The translations under genes and the position numbers were made by a program. This document shows positions 61,901-64,000 of a stretch of DNA of 64,000 bases, piece by piece (position 1 is the stretch's first letter; each line of letters begins with the position of its first letter). The notes beneath the pieces were generated by a model. The model ran no database searches and was not told the DNA's origin. It saw only the letters and a program-made list of their open reading frames with translations. The stretch comes from Bacteroidales bacterium. GTDB taxonomy: Bacteria; Bacteroidota; Bacteroidia; Bacteroidales; VadinHA17. The stretch spans positions 186,001-250,000 of the forward strand of contig JADKBK010000001.1 in the NCBI GenBank assembly GCA_016715075.1, in the 5' to 3' direction.

Positions 61901-62381
61901 GGGCAACGGAGTGATTACAGACATTACTGATTTTATCTATGTGGAACCGGAAAAATTTGATAATATGCTGACAATTGAAATGGCAGCTGAGATTGATAAA
62001 CTTAATGAGAAGATGTTAAGGGAGAAACGACAGTATATCCTTCTTGGACCCGGAAGATGGGGAACACGAGACAAGTATCTTGGAATTCCGGTTGTCTGGC
62101 CTCAGATTTCCAATGCAAAGGTAATTGTAGAGGTCGGTCTTCCTTATTTTCATGTTGATGCTTCGCTCGGCTCTCACTTTTTTCATAATGTAACTTCAAT
62201 GACTGTTGGTTATTTCTCAGTTAGCGTCGGATCACATGATGGGACAATCATTTGGGAAAAGCTTAAAGAACAAAAAGTTATTGAACAGGGAAGATTCTTC
62301 AGTCATATCAGGTTCGAAAGCCCCCTTCTTGTTCGGATGGATGGGCGAAAAGGAATGGCTGTTATCTCGATGAATCACTAA
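58935..62381 (+). CDS. Multidomain protein: GAF-like, two receiver-like domains, PPDK/PEP-synthase ATP-grasp
   Basis: The 1148-residue protein has, in order, a GAF-like N-terminus (ELACINSTTAILKGGKPI), a receiver-like domain without the phospho-acceptor Asp (REILLVANLYDAYS then YDMIIIMIG, near 190-325), and a second receiver-like region (ILLVEDSAEYYSSYLP, near 335; ILLASNYEDSITIY, near 382; CVISDMRFP with Asp kept, near 408). Next comes the pyruvate phosphate dikinase N-terminal ATP-grasp: GSLGGKGRGLAF near 596, PVAVRSSSLFEDS near 690 and EIEFAVDLTKD with FYLLQVKPLVGR near 950. A conserved C-terminal block has LLGPGRWGTRDKYLG near 1037. I see neither the swivelling phosphohistidine domain (GGxTSHAA) nor the PEP barrel, so ordinary PEP synthesis is unlikely. 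It may phosphorylate an unknown acceptor in response to a signal. The ATG at 58935 is chosen for the -7 box. It follows korAB and precedes a paralog by 12 bases. Confidence 0.85.
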   Translation: MDQLRDNNLTFNRLMHDQQERLKELACINSTTAILKGGKPIEESLQQIVLLLPAAWQYPEYTVARIRFAGKEFESVGFAETNWRMLQDFVTIDDEKGSIEIYYTSEFNTECEGPFLKEERDLIQNIASLLTGYINSYKARDIIRFTQISQKEEEDTSEVSSRKLLQKFLDRHNAERDVFHDLMPFKVREILLVANLYDAYSIEGEGRFSDHILGEYYHMSLTSIPRVTGVSGEEEAFTRLKARHYDMIIIMIGVDKESPMKLCKMIKDKYPYLPTFILLSNPSDVSYVKMRKSLGVPFDNYFVWTGESKVFFAMVTLLEDRVNVDNDTKKGLSRVILLVEDSAEYYSSYLPMLYNLVMEQTKNLIEDVSTDELYKILKLRARPKILLASNYEDSITIYNKYKESLLCVISDMRFPKNGVLYDTAGFDLIKYIKEALPNLPTVLQSSDPESARYAFTLKSNFINKNSESLLKDLKSFINYYLGFGHFVYRDTKGHQIAVAKSMKEFEAFLQTVPEDSLAYHAMKNHFSLWLMARGEVKIAKIITPLKVTDFGSLRELREFLVNIINKRRQEMNKGKVVNFEESAVIDETNVVCLASGSLGGKGRGLAFINTLIYSFELGRLLPGINIRSPITAIIGTDEFDIFMERNHLWDKIKDVKDFGKLQKMFLAGSLSYTLEKKLRSFLGHITKPVAVRSSSLFEDSMSQPFSGIFRTYILPNVNPDPEIRFKQLCEAIKLVFSSVYSKNSRTYFEAINFKIEQEKMAVVIQETVGNRFQDAFYPHISGTAQSFNFYPVSHMTPDDGFAVIAVGLGQYVVEGERAYRFSPAYPSLDIISHRDLYKNSQVHFYAVDLTKKVLDLLEGENAGLITLDIGEAEKQGTLNHCASVLNIDNDIITAGLESNGPRVINFADVLKYDYVPLASTLRVVLDVVKEAFGTPVEIEFAVDLTKDDKGNASFYLLQVKPLVGRGAGYSIDQATIFNDDLILVTWKSMGNGVITDITDFIYVEPEKFDNMLTIEMAAEIDKLNEKMLREKRQYILLGPGRWGTRDKYLGIPVVWPQISNAKVIVEVGLPYFHVDASLGSHFFHNVTSMTVGYFSVSVGSHDGTIIWEKLKEQKVIEQGRFFSHIRFESPLLVRMDGRKGMAVISMNH

Positions 62382-62393
62382 AATATTTATTTT

Positions 62394-64000
62394 ATGGCAA
62401 TTATTGACGGAATACTTGATATTCAGAAATACGACTTCACCGATACATCCTTCGATCTGCTGATGCAGAAGAGAATTCACCGGGTACTGATAATCTGCAG
62501 TAATTATGATAATTATATGTTGGAGGAAGATGGCAGAATTGATGAACAGATCTTCAATGAATATGCTTCACTTAACCTGCGCTATCCTCCCACTTTCGTT
62601 CAGACAGATAATGCAGAGGATGCATTCAGGATCCTTCGGGAAGGAAACATTGATCTTGTTATTTCAATGCTGAGTCTCAAGGGAACGGATGTTTTCGGAC
62701 TTGCAAAAAGGATAAAATCCAAGTATGAGCATGTTCCTATTGTCGTCCTTACATACTTCTCAAGGGAGGTATCACTAAGGCTGGAAGGAGAGGATCTTAG
62801 TGCAATTGATTACGTCTTCTGCTGGCTGGGTGAAGCCTCTCTGATTCTGGCCATCATCAAGCTTATCGAAGACAATATGAATGCTGATTATGATATAGAG
62901 AACATCGGTGTTCAGTCTATTATTCTCGTTGAAAACTCTATCAGGTATATCTCATCCTATCTGCCGAATATCTACAAGATTGTACTTATGCAGTCGCTTG
63001 ATTTTCAGAGAGAAGCTCTGAATGAACATCAGCGCATGCTCAAGATGAGAGGGCGGCCGAAAATTCTTCTTGCAAATAATTTTAATGACGCTCTCAAGCT
63101 TTATAAAAAATATAAGTATAATGTACTTGGTGTGATTTCGGATATAGCTTATAAGAGGGATGGGATCCCCGATGAGAATGCGGGTATTGAATTATGTAAG
63201 GTTGTGATGGCCGACGATGACAAAGTACCTTTCCTGATTCAGTCTTCGAGTCTTAAACATAAGAAGGCTGCTGAGGAAATGGGAGCAGGATTTATCTATA
63301 AATACTCAAAATCACTGTCGCTGGAGTTACGGAATTTCATAATTCAGAACCTTGCCTTTGGCCCCTTTGTCTTCAGAAATCCCGAAACACTGGAACCTAT
63401 AGCAATTGCCACGGATTTGCAGAGCCTGCAGCAAAAGTTGCTGACCATACCTGACAATACACTTGCCTACCATGCTTCCCGCAACCACTTTTCAAAATGG
63501 CTCAATGCCAGGGCTCTCTTTCCTGTTGCCCAGATGTTCAAATATCTGAACAGGGAGGATTTTGAATCGATGGACGAGATGCGTAGGTTCCTGTATGTTG
63601 CCATTTCCAGCTTCCGGCTTGGAAAAGGAAGGGGAGTAATTGCAAAATTTGACAAGACAAGCTTTGATGAGTACCAGATATTCTCCAGAATAGGGGAGGG
63701 ATCGATAGGAGGAAAGGCCAGGGGACTGGCATTTATAAACAGGATAATCAAAACCAACAAACTCTTCAATAAATTCCCTGATGTGCTTATCACGATCCCG
63801 AGAACTGTTGTATTAAGCACTGATATCTTCGATGAGTTCATGGATCAGAATAACCTCTATTCAATAGCTCTCTCTGATCTTTCTGATGATGAAATCCTTA
63901 ACCGGTTTGTTAATGCAGAATTGCCTGGTCATGTCTACCAGGATTTCTATGCATTTCTCGCTGTCTCAAGAAACGTCCCTATTGCAGTGAGATCTTCCAG
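62394..64000 (+). CDS. Second receiver + PPDK-N ATP-grasp protein, partial (runs off the window)
   Basis: The frame is open for 535 codons to the window end. It has a receiver-like region (HRVLIICSNYDNYML, then IDLVISMLSLKGTDVFGLAK), a second one (IILVENSIRYISSYLPNIY and RGRPKILLANNFNDALKLY, then LGVISDIAYKR), and then the conserved linker DNTLAYHASRNHFSKWLNAR. The start of the PPDK-type ATP-grasp is GSIGGKARGLAFINRII near residue 437 and ends, cut off, at VPIAVRSSS. The same blocks occur in the same order in the preceding gene (DSLAYHAMKNHFSLWLMAR, GSLGGKGRGLAFINTLI), so the two are tandem paralogs. It lacks the N-terminal GAF-like part. The 12-base gap suggests one transcript. The C-terminal half lies outside the window. 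Confidence 0.85.
   Translation, partial: MAIIDGILDIQKYDFTDTSFDLLMQKRIHRVLIICSNYDNYMLEEDGRIDEQIFNEYASLNLRYPPTFVQTDNAEDAFRILREGNIDLVISMLSLKGTDVFGLAKRIKSKYEHVPIVVLTYFSREVSLRLEGEDLSAIDYVFCWLGEASLILAIIKLIEDNMNADYDIENIGVQSIILVENSIRYISSYLPNIYKIVLMQSLDFQREALNEHQRMLKMRGRPKILLANNFNDALKLYKKYKYNVLGVISDIAYKRDGIPDENAGIELCKVVMADDDKVPFLIQSSSLKHKKAAEEMGAGFIYKYSKSLSLELRNFIIQNLAFGPFVFRNPETLEPIAIATDLQSLQQKLLTIPDNTLAYHASRNHFSKWLNARALFPVAQMFKYLNREDFESMDEMRRFLYVAISSFRLGKGRGVIAKFDKTSFDEYQIFSRIGEGSIGGKARGLAFINRIIKTNKLFNKFPDVLITIPRTVVLSTDIFDEFMDQNNLYSIALSDLSDDEILNRFVNAELPGHVYQDFYAFLAVSRNVPIAVRSS

Noticed and set aside
1..64000. tRNA or rRNA genes
   Set aside because: I looked for T-arm signatures (GTTCGA/GTTCAA contexts) and found only coding matches, and there is no rRNA-like sequence.

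Overview
The window looks like chromosomal DNA from a member of the phylum Bacteroidota, probably near Bacteroidales/Marinilabiliales and perhaps an anaerobe or facultative anaerobe. The reasons are: many Bacteroidota-type -7 boxes (TAnnTTTG) upstream of genes, with no obvious purine-rich ribosome binding sites; gldD and gldE; two proteins with type IX secretion (T9SS) C-terminal sorting domains; a PorG/DUF6089-like barrel; the hup / 29-residue basic protein / rng order; and a 2-oxoglutarate:ferredoxin oxidoreductase. I saw no tRNA, rRNA, CRISPR array, prophage or insertion sequence.

Layout. 1-1264 is repeat-rich non-coding DNA. 1265-8788 holds a UbiD decarboxylase, a SpoIIE-type phosphatase convergent with a degenerate hybrid kinase, small envelope proteins and a PPK2 polyphosphate kinase. 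9052-18503 has hisS-hutH, a sigma/anti-sigma/Spy-like module, ychF, an M14 peptidase with a T9SS tail and a PafA-like phosphatase. 18652-22553 (minus) is ssb-gldE-gldD-PPTase-GGGP synthase, divergent from hup, a 29-aa protein and rng. 25161-27143 is a DsbD-type reductase. 27251-32428 (minus) is lnt followed by an ECF sigma/anti-sigma/DUF4097/two-barrel island. 32586-43762 carries an exporter, a small T9SS protein, a dipeptidase and a long minus-strand run (VOC, SDR, acyltransferase, S4 protein, pth, rplY, prs, engB, YwqK-like lipoprotein, manA). 44005-55364 carries udk, an exonuclease, a hydrolase, pdxJ, a CBS protein, nadK, two OM barrels, uppS, bamA, two Skp-like chaperones and murI. This last part is an envelope-biogenesis cluster: lipid carrier (uppS), OMP insertion (BamA/Skp), OM barrel and peptidoglycan precursor (murI). 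The window ends with korA-korB and two tandem multidomain proteins that join receiver-like domains to a PPDK/PEP-synthase ATP-grasp; the second runs off the end.

Two things stand out. First, the tandem receiver + PPDK-N proteins (58935-64000) have no swivelling phosphohistidine domain or PEP barrel that I can see, so their reaction is unknown. Second, six ordinary or essential genes are broken by single-base events: nonsense codons in a sigma factor and bamA, and frameshifts in an alpha/beta hydrolase, nadK, korA and korB. All four frameshifts lie in or beside short C/G runs. Sequencing or consensus error in the assembly is the likeliest cause, so these genes are annotated here as single loci. 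Intergenic DNA also carries a family of heptamer arrays (CTCTGTG / CTTTGTG / CTTTGCG) with spacing close to the DNA helical repeat.
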